Below, one piece after another: positions 9,452 to 17,976 of a DNA stretch of 64,000 nucleotides (position 1 is its first letter; each line of letters begins with the position of its first letter). Source of the DNA: Oceanicella sp. SM1341. GTDB taxonomy: Bacteria; Pseudomonadota; Alphaproteobacteria; Rhodobacterales; Rhodobacteraceae. The notes below the pieces were generated by a model. The model was not told the DNA's origin. It worked only from the letters and a program-made list of their open reading frames with translations, and searched no databases. The stretch spans positions 1 to 64,000 of the forward strand of contig NZ_QRGC01000032.1 in NCBI RefSeq assembly GCF_003448965.1. Direction: 5' to 3'. Position numbers and translations under genes: made by a program.

Positions 9452-11218
9452 TTAGCCAGACGGCGGTTGCCCGGCGGGCGCGGCGCCGGTGCGGGAGGAG
9501 GCCTGCTCCTCCGGCGCCGGGATGCAGCCGCTCAGGGCGGGGTCGTCCTGGCGGGCCACCAAGCGGATGGTGGTGGGCTTGCCGCGGTTGTAGTTGAAGC
9601 CCTGCACCGTATCGAGCACGACGAGGGGCAGGGACTGCTCCTCCATGAAGCGGGCGAGGTCGAAGCCCCGGGCCTCCTCGAAGAACACCAGCCAGCCGTC
9701 CTCGGAGCGGAGCAGGGCGGCGGCCTCCCCGGCGTCGGCGAGCCGGGTGTCGGTGCCGGCGGCCACGACAAGGCTCGGCTCGCGGTAGCCGACGGACACC
9801 AGCGGCCGGTCGGTGCAGCTGTCGAAGCGCGCCCGCGTCTCGGCGAGGCGGGGGCTGAGGAACACCGAGTGCAGCGCCGGCAGGGTGAACTGCAGCACCG
9901 CGGCGTAGAGGCAGATGCCGGCGAGGGCCGCGCAGCCGATATAGGCGCCGAGCCGCATGCCGGCGATGGCCCGCGCGCCGAGCGCCACCGCGCCGAGGGC
10001 GACGAGCGCCAGCAGCACGCCGGGCACGGAGATCGTGCCCTCGAGCACCGTGGGGCCGGCGAGGGCGGCGAGGCCCAGCAGCCCGCCCACCAGCGCGAAG
10101 AGCCCGGCGGCGAGCCAGCGGCGCAGGCGCTCGGGCTCGGGCCGGGTCTCGGCCGTGGCCCAGAGCGCGATCATCCCGGCCAGGGCCGGCAGGATCGGCA
10201 GGATGTAATGCGGCAGCTTGGTGGAGACGAGCGCGAAGACCAGCCAGAAGGGCAGCGCCCAGCCGATGAGGAAGCGCAGCGCGGCGCTCGCCCGGTTGCG
10301 CCACACGAAGGGCGCGGCGAAGAGGGCGAGCGGGGTCCAGGGCCAGAAGGTGCCCCAGACGGTGGCGAGGTAGTAGCCCGGCGGGCCCCAGTGCTTTTCC
10401 GCCCCGGTGGTGACCTTGCCCAGCAGGTCGGTGCCCACGGCCTCGTCGAAGAAGGCGCCGCCGGTGCGCAGCCAGATCGCCACCGCCCAGGGCAGGGTGA
10501 TCAGCACCAGCAGGGCGAGGCCGGGCAGCGGCTTCACCTCCGCCAGCCGGCGCGGCGCGCGCTCGGCGAGCGTGACCCAGAGCAGCGTGCCGCCGGCCGA
10601 GAGCAGGATGACCGGCCCCTTCACCAGCACCCCCAGCCCCAGCGCGGCCCAGAACAGCAGGTGCCGCCAGTCGAACCGGGTGACGGGGCGGGAGAGGATG
10701 CGGGCGAGCGCGCCCTGCGCGAGCATCACGCAGGCGAGCAGCGTGGCGTCGGTCTTGGCGATATGCCCCTCGACCACCACGAGCAGCGCGGTGGAGACCA
10801 TCGCGCCCGCCAGCGTGGCGGCGCGGGCGCCGGCGAGCGGCAGCAGGGTCCAGATGGTGAGCAACCCGGCCAGGAACACCGCCAGCGCCGAGGGCAGCCG
10901 GTAGGCCCAGACCGGCGCCTCCGCCCCGCCGAAGACCGAGGCCGAGGCGGCCTGCAGCCAGTAAATGCCGGCCGGCTTCTTCCAGCGCGGCTCGTCCTGG
11001 AAGCGGATGTCGATGAGATCGCCGGTCTCGACCATCTGGCGCGAGGCCTGCACGAAGCGGCTCTCGTCACGGTCGGTCGGCGGCATGGCCGTGAGGCCGG
11101 GCAGCAGGGTGAGCAGGGCCAGCAGCCCGATCAGCGCCGCGCGGCGCGGGGCGCTGGCCGAGGCCCGGTCGAGAACCGCCAGCACCGCCGGTTCGATGCG
11201 TGCCAGCAGGCCCTGCAT
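9452..11218 (-). CDS. GT39/ArnT-like membrane glycosyltransferase
   Basis: A 588-residue polytopic inner-membrane transferase that would move a sugar from a polyprenyl phosphate to a periplasmic acceptor. The first periplasmic loop has the PMT/ArnT catalytic signature DRDESRFVQA (near residue 50). About eleven or twelve hydrophobic helices follow, then a soluble C-terminal domain. By analogy with ArnT and RgtA-type enzymes, the acceptor could be lipid A or LPS core. The gene lies six bases after secG and 50 bases before the GT2 gene, so the set is probably one transcript. The acceptor is inferred, not shown. Confidence 0.85.
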   Translation of the reverse strand: MQGLLARIEPAVLAVLDRASASAPRRAALIGLLALLTLLPGLTAMPPTDRDESRFVQASRQMVETGDLIDIRFQDEPRWKKPAGIYWLQAASASVFGGAEAPVWAYRLPSALAVFLAGLLTIWTLLPLAGARAATLAGAMVSTALLVVVEGHIAKTDATLLACVMLAQGALARILSRPVTRFDWRHLLFWAALGLGVLVKGPVILLSAGGTLLWVTLAERAPRRLAEVKPLPGLALLVLITLPWAVAIWLRTGGAFFDEAVGTDLLGKVTTGAEKHWGPPGYYLATVWGTFWPWTPLALFAAPFVWRNRASAALRFLIGWALPFWLVFALVSTKLPHYILPILPALAGMIALWATAETRPEPERLRRWLAAGLFALVGGLLGLAALAGPTVLEGTISVPGVLLALVALGAVALGARAIAGMRLGAYIGCAALAGICLYAAVLQFTLPALHSVFLSPRLAETRARFDSCTDRPLVSVGYREPSLVVAAGTDTRLADAGEAAALLRSEDGWLVFFEEARGFDLARFMEEQSLPLVVLDTVQGFNYNRGKPTTIRLVARQDDPALSGCIPAPEEQASSRTGAAPAGQPPSG

Positions 11219-11224
11219 GGGGGC

Positions 11225-11593
11225 TTATTCCGCGGCGGGGGGCGCGAGCGGCTGGTCGGACTGGTCGCCGGAGGCGGGCGGCAGCACCGGGGCCGGCGCG
11301 TCCACGTCCGGCGCGGTCCGGGTGGTGTCCGGCGGCAGGATGGTGTCGAGCACCGAGCGGTCGGAGCTGGTGGAGGCCGCGAGGATGGTGAGGGTGATCG
11401 AGGTGGCGATGAAGGCCGCCGCGAGGCCCCAGGTGACCTTGGAGAGCGCCGTCGCGGCACCGCGGCTGGAGACCAGCCCGCCACCGCCGCCACCGCCCAT
11501 GCCCAGAGCACCGCCCTCGGAGCGCTGCAGCAGCACGATGCCGATGAGGAACACGGCGATGATGAGATGGACGGTCAGAATGACGTTTTCCAT
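11225..11593 (-). CDS. secG: Preprotein translocase subunit SecG
   Basis: Small Sec-translocon subunit, 122 residues. The N-terminal membrane helix (MENVILTVHLIIAVFLIGIV) is followed by the hallmark LLQRSEGGALGMGGGGGGG. A second helix (TWGLAAAFIATSITLTIL) and an acidic, Pro/Ala-rich cytoplasmic tail complete it. The start at MENV agrees with the conserved N-terminus, and the upstream in-frame extension has no family character. It leads the glycosyltransferase operon. Confidence 0.96.
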   Translation of the reverse strand: MENVILTVHLIIAVFLIGIVLLQRSEGGALGMGGGGGGGLVSSRGAATALSKVTWGLAAAFIATSITLTILAASTSSDRSVLDTILPPDTTRTAPDVDAPAPVLPPASGDQSDQPLAPPAAE

Positions 11594-11821
11594 GTGACCC
11601 GGGGTCCCTTCAGCCAGTGCCGGATGCGCGCACCCGGATTCCATGTCGGGCCCCGTGCGGAGCCCGTTCGGGGGCGTTTTATCCGCCGGGCGCCGGATTG
11701 TCGAACGGAAATCGGGTGACGCCACGGCCGCCGCCGCCCCCGATCACCGCCGGCCCGCGAAACCGTGATCGCGCTGCAGCATTCAGTGGACAGGATCGCG
11801 CCCTGCTGCTAGCGATCTGCA

Positions 11822-12400
11822 ATGCTCAGGGCGCTGTACGACAGAGTGATCTCCCTTGCCGGCCACCGCCATGCGCTGTGGTTCCTGGCCGCGATCAGTT
11901 TCGTCGAGAGCTCGGTGTTCCCCATCCCGCCCGACGTGCTGCTGATCCCGATGATCATCGCCCGGCCGAACCGCGCCTGGCTCATCGCCGGGGTGTGCAC
12001 GCTGGCCTCGGTGCTGGGGGGCATGCTGGGCTATTTCATCGGCGCCGAGCTGTTCGACCTCGTCGGCAAGCCGGTGCTGGATTTCTACGGCAAGGGCGAA
12101 CAGTTCGCCGAGTTCTCCGCCACGTTCAACGAATACGGCGCCTGGGCGGTGCTGGTGGCAGGCGTCACCCCCTTCCCCTACAAGGTGATCACCATCGCCT
12201 CGGGCGCCACGGGGCTGAGCCTGGGCGTGTTCATCGTGGCGAGCATCGTGGCGCGGGCGCTGCGCTTCTTCCTGATCGGGGCGCTGCTGTGGAAGTTCGG
12301 CCCCCCGGTGCGCGATTTCATCGAGAACCGGCTGGGGCTGGTGGCCACCGTATCGGTGGTGCTGCTGTTCGGCGGCTTCCTGCTGGTAAAGCTTTTCTGA
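11822..12400 (+). CDS. YqaA/DedA-family membrane protein
   Basis: A 192-residue inner-membrane protein of the SNARE-associated/DedA superfamily, YqaA branch. It shows an N-terminal ESSVFPIPPDVLLIP motif, a glycine-rich helix with GGMLGYFIGAELFD, and the GVTPFPYKVITIASGATG loop characteristic of YqaA. DedA relatives support membrane lipid balance and some act as lipid flippases. The gene is followed after 13 bases by dsbB, so the two are probably cotranscribed. Confidence 0.88.
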   Translation: MLRALYDRVISLAGHRHALWFLAAISFVESSVFPIPPDVLLIPMIIARPNRAWLIAGVCTLASVLGGMLGYFIGAELFDLVGKPVLDFYGKGEQFAEFSATFNEYGAWAVLVAGVTPFPYKVITIASGATGLSLGVFIVASIVARALRFFLIGALLWKFGPPVRDFIENRLGLVATVSVVLLFGGFLLVKLF

Positions 12401-12413
12401 GGAGAGTGACTGC

Positions 12414-12893
12414 ATGACCGCACGCGTGCTTACCGCCGTTCGGGCGCGGGGGCTTGTCGCCACCCTTGGCTCGGCGGCCCTGCTGGGCGGGGCGCTGGCA
12501 TTCCAGCATATCGGCGGGCTCGCGCCCTGCGAGATGTGCATCTGGCAGCGCTGGCCGCATGGCATCGCCATCGCCCTCGGCCTGCTGGTGATCTGGACCG
12601 GCTGGCGCCGCCTGGCGCTGCTGGCCGCCGTGGTGCTGGCGGTGAGCACGGGGCTCGGGCTGTTCCACGCCGGGGTGGAGCAGGGCTGGTGGCAGGGGCC
12701 GCTGGCCTGCACCTCCTCGGGCGTGGACGGCATGTCCACGGACGACCTGATGGCACAGATCATGTCCGCGCCCATGGTGCGCTGCGACGAGATCGCCTGG
12801 CAGTTCCTCGGCCTCTCCATGGCGGCCTGGAACGCGGTGTTCTCCGCGCTGCTCACGCTCCTGTGGCTCTGGGCCGCCCGGGCGCGCGCCTGA
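12414..12893 (+). CDS. dsbB: Disulfide bond formation protein DsbB
   Basis: Inner-membrane quinone reductase that reoxidises DsbA. The 159-residue product has four membrane helices. The first periplasmic loop holds the CEMC pair (Cys39, Cys42) and the second loop the other pair (Cys99, Cys124), so the complete relay is present. A Shine-Dalgarno sequence (GGAGAG) lies just upstream of the ATG. It lies directly behind the YqaA-like gene and converges on the HNH gene eight bases away. Confidence 0.92.
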   Translation: MTARVLTAVRARGLVATLGSAALLGGALAFQHIGGLAPCEMCIWQRWPHGIAIALGLLVIWTGWRRLALLAAVVLAVSTGLGLFHAGVEQGWWQGPLACTSSGVDGMSTDDLMAQIMSAPMVRCDEIAWQFLGLSMAAWNAVFSALLTLLWLWAARARA

Positions 12894-12900
12894 GGCGGGT

Positions 12901-13485
12901 TCAGGCGTCCAGCTCGGCGTCCCAGTAGAGATAGTCGAGCCAGCTGTCGTGCAGGAAGTTGGGCGGGAATTTCCGCCCCACGTTCTGCAGCTGGTCCGGC
13001 GAGGGGCGCATCGCGGGCTTGCGCAGCTTCATCCCCGATTGCTTCAGCGTCTTGTTGCCCTTGCGCAGGTTGCACGGCGAGCAGGAGGCGACGACATTCT
13101 CCCATGTCGTGCGCCCGCCGCGCGAGCGGGGCACCACGTGGTCGAAGGTCATCTCCCCGCGTGAGCCGCAGTACTGGCAGGTGAACTCGTCGCGCAGGAA
13201 CAGGTTGAAGCGCGTGAAGGCGGCCATGCGGGCGGGCTTCACGTAGTCGCGCAGCACCACGACCGAGGGCAGGCGGATCTCGGTCGAGGGGCTGCGGACC
13301 GTGACATCGTATTCGGCGATGATCTGCACGCGGTCCAGCCAGGCGGCCTTCACCGCCTCCTGCCATGGCCAGAGCGAGAGCGGGAAATAGGAGAGCGGCC
13401 GGAAATCGGCGTTGAGCACCAGTGCCGGGTGCTCCCGCAGGGCCGCCGGGCTCCTTACGAAACTCGTCGAGAAGTCGGTATTCAT
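12901..13485 (-). CDS. HNH endonuclease
   Basis: The 194-residue product has an HNH nuclease fold with a structural zinc site: CQYC (Cys103/Cys106) and CSPC (Cys135/Cys138), catalytic DH (Asp115-His116) and WEN (Asn130). The N-terminal 90 residues (VLNADFRPLSYFPLSLWPWQ) match a widespread alphaproteobacterial group found as a lone housekeeping gene. MNTDF is chosen as start because a GGAGG sequence lies upstream of it. Biological substrate unknown; no partner methylase or other restriction gene is adjacent. Confidence 0.9.
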   Translation of the reverse strand: MNTDFSTSFVRSPAALREHPALVLNADFRPLSYFPLSLWPWQEAVKAAWLDRVQIIAEYDVTVRSPSTEIRLPSVVVLRDYVKPARMAAFTRFNLFLRDEFTCQYCGSRGEMTFDHVVPRSRGGRTTWENVVASCSPCNLRKGNKTLKQSGMKLRKPAMRPSPDQLQNVGRKFPPNFLHDSWLDYLYWDAELDA

Positions 13486-13533
13486 CAGCAACTGGGCCTC
13501 CGTCCTGTCGCCACCCAAAGCGGGTGCCAGGAC

Positions 13534-13587
13534 GGGACGTGCCCGTCCCAGTTAAGGCAACTATATATGGCCTTCACATTCGCGCAA
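13534..13587 (-). promoter_or_regulatory. Candidate promoter and leader hairpin for the HNH gene
   Basis: On the minus strand a TTGCGC (13582-13587) and a TATAGT (13560-13565) are 16 bases apart, a fair sigma-70 pair in an A/T-rich patch. A small hairpin (GGGACG/CGTCCC, 13534-13549) lies in the leader between promoter and start. No experimental support. Confidence 0.4.
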
Positions 13588-13667
13588 GCCCTCCAGATGC
13601 GGTGTCAGGCCCTGCGCGATCACCTTTTATCCACAGGGCATGACGCTTTCTTGACGCGTGCGCCGGC

Positions 13668-14777
13668 TTATCCGGGCAGCGCTGCGGCAAAGGCCGACCA
13701 CAGCGCCTCGGTGGGCTCCACCCCCACGGAGAGGCGCACGAAGCCCGGCGCCACCGCGTCGCCCCAGCGCGCCCGGCGCTCGGCCGAGGAATGCACCCCG
13801 CCGAAACTGGTGGTGGAGGCGAGGGCCGTGCAGGAGGTGATGAAGGCTTCCGCCGCCTCCGCGCTCTCCAGCGTGAGCGAGATGATGAAGCCGAAGCCCG
13901 ACATCTGCTTCGCCGCGATGGCATGCGAGGGGTCGTCCGCCAGGCCGGGGTAGCGCACCGACTGCACGGCAGGATGGGCGGCGAAGCGTTCGGCGATCAC
14001 GCCGGCCGAGCGGCACATGCGCTCCAGCCGCACGTCGAGCGTCTCGAGCCCGCGATGGGTGAGCCAGGCCTCGAAGGGGCCGGGGATGGCGCCGGAGAGG
14101 GTGCGCCAGTCGCGCACCTGCTGCAGCAGCCCGGGGTCGCGCGCCGCGACATGGCCCAGCAGCACGTCGGAATGCCCGGCGCTCGACTTGGTGTCGGAGA
14201 CCACCACGAGATCGGCGCCGAGGTCGAGCGGCTGCTGCAGGAAGGCGGTGCAGGTGGTGTTGTCGACCACGGTGAGCACGCCGGCGGCCTTCGCCCGGGC
14301 CGAGAAGGCGGCGATGTCGCACACCTCGAGCCCCGGGTTTGACGGGGTTTCGATGAAGGCCATGGCGAAGCCGTCGAGCGGGGTGGTGGCGAAGTCCAGC
14401 GTGGGGCGCAGCACCGGCTCCACCCCGAGCTTGACCAGGAAGCGCTCCAGCAGCACCCGGCCGGTGTAATAGCCGTCCGACGGCATCAGCACCCGGTCGC
14501 CGCTCTTCAGATGGGCGTAGAACACCGCCGCGATCGCCGCCATGCCGGAGGGGAACACCACGCAGTCCGCCGCTTCGATGACACCGAGTTGCGCCTCCAG
14601 CTCCTGCCAGACCGGGGTGGAGAAGCGGCCATAGGTGAACTCCGCCTGCGGGTCTCCGGGCAGGTGGAACACGCTCGACAGCGTGAGCGGCAGCGACAGC
14701 GGGTCGCCCTTGTGCAGGCTCTCGGCGCGGTGGTGCAGCAGGCTCAGGGCGCGGGCGTCGCGCGGGGGGGTGGTCAT
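13668..14777 (-). CDS. Cystathionine gamma-lyase-like PLP enzyme
   Basis: A 369-residue Cys/Met-metabolism PLP-dependent enzyme. The family landmarks are FTYGRFSTP (phosphate-binding region), FPSGMAA, the DN pair in VVDNTT, and the Schiff-base lysine Lys197 in SDTKSSAGHSD. The C-terminal block has the usual RLSVGVE. The lyase versus synthase choice cannot be settled from sequence alone; cystathionine gamma-lyase is the common annotation for this short form. The start MTTPPR at 14777 is the first ATG with plausible family alignment. Cytosolic, probably transsulfuration. Confidence 0.85.
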   Translation of the reverse strand: MTTPPRDARALSLLHHRAESLHKGDPLSLPLTLSSVFHLPGDPQAEFTYGRFSTPVWQELEAQLGVIEAADCVVFPSGMAAIAAVFYAHLKSGDRVLMPSDGYYTGRVLLERFLVKLGVEPVLRPTLDFATTPLDGFAMAFIETPSNPGLEVCDIAAFSARAKAAGVLTVVDNTTCTAFLQQPLDLGADLVVVSDTKSSAGHSDVLLGHVAARDPGLLQQVRDWRTLSGAIPGPFEAWLTHRGLETLDVRLERMCRSAGVIAERFAAHPAVQSVRYPGLADDPSHAIAAKQMSGFGFIISLTLESAEAAEAFITSCTALASTTSFGGVHSSAERRARWGDAVAPGFVRLSVGVEPTEALWSAFAAALPG

Positions 14778-15090
14778 GCGGGTGTCTCCATCGGTCTTGC
14801 GCCCCGACGGTACCCCAGCAGGCCCCCCGCGCAACGGGAAAACGCCGCCGCAGGCCTGTGCTGCGGTGCACAATAGCCCGGCCCCGCGCCGGGCGCATGG
14901 CTGGTATCGGCCCGCCGCGCGGGAAAGCTGAACATATTCATTAAAATTGCGTGCCCGCAGGCGGCCGGAGCCATTCGCTCAGCGCAAGGCGGGTCTTCGC
15001 GATTGCTGCGTTGCAAAACGGGCGATTTCGACGATTTTAGAAGGCAAGAGATGCGGCCCCGCCGCCCGACCCGATCAGGAGACCAGAGCC
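14778..15090. other. Intergenic region before the DUF1127 gene
   Basis: About 310 bases between a leftward lyase gene and a rightward small gene. The middle is unusually A/T-rich for this genome (around 14930-14950 and 15010-15040), as expected for promoters. A possible plus-strand pair TTGCAA (15011) and ATTTTA (15034), 17 bases apart, precedes the DUF1127 start. No gene seen. Confidence 0.5.
15011..15039 (+). promoter_or_regulatory. Candidate sigma-70 promoter of the DUF1127 gene
   Basis: TTGCAA and ATTTTA with a 17-base spacer, about 50 bases before the start codon. The -10 match is poor, so this is only a suggestion based on position and local A/T content. Confidence 0.3.
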
Positions 15091-15306
15091 ATGACCACCG
15101 CAACCTTCTCCCACGCCCCCGACCATGGCCGCGTCCGCTCGGCCTTCCGAGCCGTGCTCGACGTGTTCGCCTCGCTGCGCGAGGGTCTCGCCGCCGCGCA
15201 TGAATACGAGCGCCTGTCCCGCCTCTCCGACACCGCGCTCGAAGCCCGTGGCCTGAGCCGCGAGACCCTGAGCCAGGACGTGTTCCGCGAGTTCCTCGCC
15301 CGCTGA
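15091..15306 (+). CDS. DUF1127-type small protein
   Basis: A 71-residue protein whose C-terminal half (EYERLSRLSDTALEARGLSRETL) fits the short, charged DUF1127 motif common in alphaproteobacteria. Members are often highly expressed; some affect RNA turnover and phosphate or stress physiology. AGGAGA lies about eight bases before the ATG. It is followed within 25 bases by a very strong terminator, so it is probably a single-gene transcript. The specific role here is unknown. Confidence 0.8.
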   Translation: MTTATFSHAPDHGRVRSAFRAVLDVFASLREGLAAAHEYERLSRLSDTALEARGLSRETLSQDVFREFLAR

Positions 15307-15329
15307 GCCGCCTGCGCGGAGCGCATGTG

Positions 15330-15365
15330 AAAAAGCCGCCGGCCCCGCGGGCCGGCGGCTTTTTT
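15330..15365. terminator. Bidirectional intrinsic terminator
   Basis: A perfect 16-bp stem (A5-GCCGCCGGCCC paired with GGGCCGGCGGC-T5) with a CGC loop. It is flanked by an A-run on one side and a T-run on the other, so it can end transcripts from either strand. It sits between the stops of the DUF1127 gene (15306) and uvrD (15379). It is the clearest intrinsic terminator in the window. Confidence 0.93.
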
Positions 15366-15378
15366 CGTGTCGGCGGGC

Positions 15379-17835
15379 TCAGAAGGGCGCTTCGTCGGCC
15401 GCGGTGACGAAGCTTGCCACCACGCGCTTGGTGCCGGCCTTGTCGAACTCGATGGTGAGCTTGTCGCCCTCGATCTCCATCACCTCGCCATAGCCGAACT
15501 TCTGGTGGAACACGCGCTCGCCCACCGTACGCGCGCTCACCGCCTTCGCATCGATCACCAGGTTGCGGGCCTCGCGCGGCTGGCTGGTGCCGTATTGGCC
15601 GCGGCGGGCCTGCATGCGCGCCCAGCCCGGCGAATTGTAGGCATCGGCATTGGCCGCGCGGGTCTCGAGGTCGGAGCCGCGCATCACGCCGGGCAGGCTG
15701 TCGGCGCCGAAGCCGCCGCCGGGCGAGGAGGCGCCGTAGCTGCCGCCGTAGAGGCCGGGGGGCGTGAGCACCTCCACGTGGTCCTTGGGCAGCTCGTCGA
15801 TGAAGCGCGAGGGCAGGGCGGATTGCCAGCGCCCGTAGACATGCCGGTTGGCCGCGAAGGAGATGGTGAGATGCTCCTCCGCCCGGGTGATGCCCACGTA
15901 GGCGAGGCGGCGTTCCTCCTCCAGCCCCTTGAGCCCGCTCTCGTCCATCGAGCGCTGCGAGGGGAAGAGCCCGTCCTCCCAGCCCGGGAGGAAGACGGCG
16001 GGAAATTCCAGCCCCTTCGCGCCGTGCAGGGTCATGATCGACACTTTCGGGGCGCTCTCGTCCTGCTCGTTGTCCATCACGAGGGCGACATGCTCGAGGA
16101 AGCCCTGCAGGTTCTCGAACTCCTCCAGCGCCTGCACCAGCTCCTTGATGTTCTCCAGCCGGCCCGGCGCCTCGGGCGACTTGTCGGTGCGCCACATCTC
16201 GGTGTAGCCGCTCTCGTCGAGGATGACCTGCGCGAGCTCGACATGGGTGAGGGGGCCGTCGGTCTCCGGCCGGTCGTCGGTGACCAGCAGCTCGCCGTCC
16301 GCCACCGTGCCGGCGGCGAGGGCGCGGTTCCAGGCCCGCCAGCGGTCGAACCCGGCCACCAGCTCCGCCAGCCCCTTGCGCGCCTTCGCCGAGAGGCCGC
16401 CGCCCTCCACCAGGATGCGCGCGCCCTCGAGCAGCGAGACACCGTTCTCGCGCGCCACGCGGTTGATCTCCTGCTGGGCCTTGTCGCCCAGCCCGCGCTT
16501 GGGCGTGTTCACGATGCGCTCGAAGGCGAGCCCGTCATCGGGCGAGACCACGACGCGGAAATAGGCCATCGCGTCACGGATCTCGGCGCGCTCGTAGAAG
16601 CGCGGGCCGCCGATCACGCGGTAGGGCAGGCCGATGGTGAGGAACCGGTCCTCGAAGGCGCGCATCTGGAAGGAGGCGCGCACCAGAATGGCGATGCCGT
16701 CGGCCGAGACCGGTGCGTTGCCGCGGGTGCCCTGGATCAGCGCCTCGATCTCCTCGCCGATCCAGCGCGCCTCCTCCTCGCCGTCCCAGTGGCCGATGAG
16801 GCGCACCTTCTCGCCGCCGGGCGCCTCGGTCCAGAGCGTCTTGCCCAGCCGGGTCTCGTTCTGGTGGATCACCGAGCCGGCGGCGGCGAGGATATGCGCG
16901 GTGGAGCGGTAGTTCTGCTCCAGCCGGATCACCTCGGCCCCGGGGAAATCCTTCTCGAATTTCAGGATGTTGCCCACCTCGGCGCCGCGCCAGCCGTAGA
17001 TCGACTGGTCGTCGTCGCCCACGCAGCAGATGTTGCGGTGGCCCTGGGCGAGCAGCCGCAGCCAGAGATACTGGGCGATGTTGGTGTCCTGGTACTCGTC
17101 CACCAGGATGTAGCGGAACCAGCGCTGGTATTTCGCCAGCACGTCCGGGTGGGCCTGGAAGATCTGCACCACGTGCAGCAGCAGGTCGCCGAAATCGGCG
17201 GCGTTCAGCGTCTTCAGCCGGTCCTGGTAGAGGGCGTAGAGGCTGGCCCCCTTGCCGTCGAACTGCGCCGCCTCGTCCGGCGGCACCATGGCGGGGCTCC
17301 AGGCGCGGTTCTTCCAGCGGTCGATCAGCGAGGCGAGCAGCCGCGGCGGCCAGCGCTTCTCGTCGATGCCCTCGGCCTGGATGATCTGCTTCATCAGGCG
17401 CAGCTGGTCGTCGCTGTCGAGGATGGTGAAGTTGGATTTCAGCCCGGCCAGCTCGGCATGCGCGCGCAGGATGCGCACGTTGAGCGCGTGGAAGGTGCCC
17501 AGCCAGGGCATGCCCTCGATCACCCCGCCCACCAGCGCGCCGATGCGGTTCTTCATCTCGCGCGCCGCCTTGTTGGTGAAGGTGACGGCGAGGATCTCGT
17601 TCGGCCGGGCGCGGCCGGTGTTGAGCAGGTGGGCGATGCGCGCGGTGAGCGCGCGCGTCTTGCCCGTGCCCGCGCCGGCCAGCACCAGCACCGGCCCGTC
17701 CAGCCGCTCCACCGCCGCGCGCTGCGGCGCGTTCAGCGTGTCGAGATAGGGGGCCGGGCGCGCGGCCATGGCCTGCGCGCTGAGGCTCTGCGCCTCCCAG
17801 GCATCGAAATCGGCGGACTCGTCCCAATCGCTCAT
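15379..17835 (-). CDS. uvrD: ATP-dependent DNA helicase UvrD/PcrA
   Basis: 3'-5' SF1A helicase acting in nucleotide-excision and mismatch repair, 818 residues. Visible motifs are Walker A AGAGTGKT (53-60), a Walker B LVDEYQDTN, SIYGWRGAE (motif III region), LEQNYRS (motif IV) and TLHGAKGLEFPAVF (motif V). The last 50 residues (RVFHQKFGYGEVMEIEGDK...) form the PcrA-type Tudor-like domain that in PcrA contacts RNA polymerase. The start MSDWDE is chosen because the long upstream reading frame has no family character. A LexA-type box lies 43-57 bases before the start. Confidence 0.96.
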   Translation of the reverse strand: MSDWDESADFDAWEAQSLSAQAMAARPAPYLDTLNAPQRAAVERLDGPVLVLAGAGTGKTRALTARIAHLLNTGRARPNEILAVTFTNKAAREMKNRIGALVGGVIEGMPWLGTFHALNVRILRAHAELAGLKSNFTILDSDDQLRLMKQIIQAEGIDEKRWPPRLLASLIDRWKNRAWSPAMVPPDEAAQFDGKGASLYALYQDRLKTLNAADFGDLLLHVVQIFQAHPDVLAKYQRWFRYILVDEYQDTNIAQYLWLRLLAQGHRNICCVGDDDQSIYGWRGAEVGNILKFEKDFPGAEVIRLEQNYRSTAHILAAAGSVIHQNETRLGKTLWTEAPGGEKVRLIGHWDGEEEARWIGEEIEALIQGTRGNAPVSADGIAILVRASFQMRAFEDRFLTIGLPYRVIGGPRFYERAEIRDAMAYFRVVVSPDDGLAFERIVNTPKRGLGDKAQQEINRVARENGVSLLEGARILVEGGGLSAKARKGLAELVAGFDRWRAWNRALAAGTVADGELLVTDDRPETDGPLTHVELAQVILDESGYTEMWRTDKSPEAPGRLENIKELVQALEEFENLQGFLEHVALVMDNEQDESAPKVSIMTLHGAKGLEFPAVFLPGWEDGLFPSQRSMDESGLKGLEEERRLAYVGITRAEEHLTISFAANRHVYGRWQSALPSRFIDELPKDHVEVLTPPGLYGGSYGASSPGGGFGADSLPGVMRGSDLETRAANADAYNSPGWARMQARRGQYGTSQPREARNLVIDAKAVSARTVGERVFHQKFGYGEVMEIEGDKLTIEFDKAGTKRVVASFVTAADEAPF

Positions 17836-17877
17836 GGGGTGGGAAGATAGCCTGCGGGGCGTCCGAGTTAAAGGGCC

Positions 17878-17892
17878 GTTCGCCGGATGTTC
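17878..17892. promoter_or_regulatory. LexA (SOS) box, GTTC-N7-GTTC
   Basis: An exact match to the alphaproteobacterial LexA consensus, two GTTC half-sites in direct repeat separated by seven bases. It lies in the 141-base gap between uvrD and the divergent FMN-oxidase gene, nearer uvrD. LexA control of uvrD is common, so the site is likely functional for uvrD. Confidence 0.7.
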
Positions 17893-17976
17893 CCGCAAGT
17901 TTCGTGCGTCGCCAATGCGCTTGTGGCTGCCCGGCGGCGGGCATAGTCTCGCCGCGCAAGTGAGGGGCTGCAACCA

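Noticed and set aside
9467-11719. A 750-codon plus-strand open frame
   Set aside because: Antisense to the GT39 and secG genes; low-complexity composition.
15367-17850. An 827-codon plus-strand open frame
   Set aside because: Antisense to uvrD, whose helicase motifs are complete on the minus strand.
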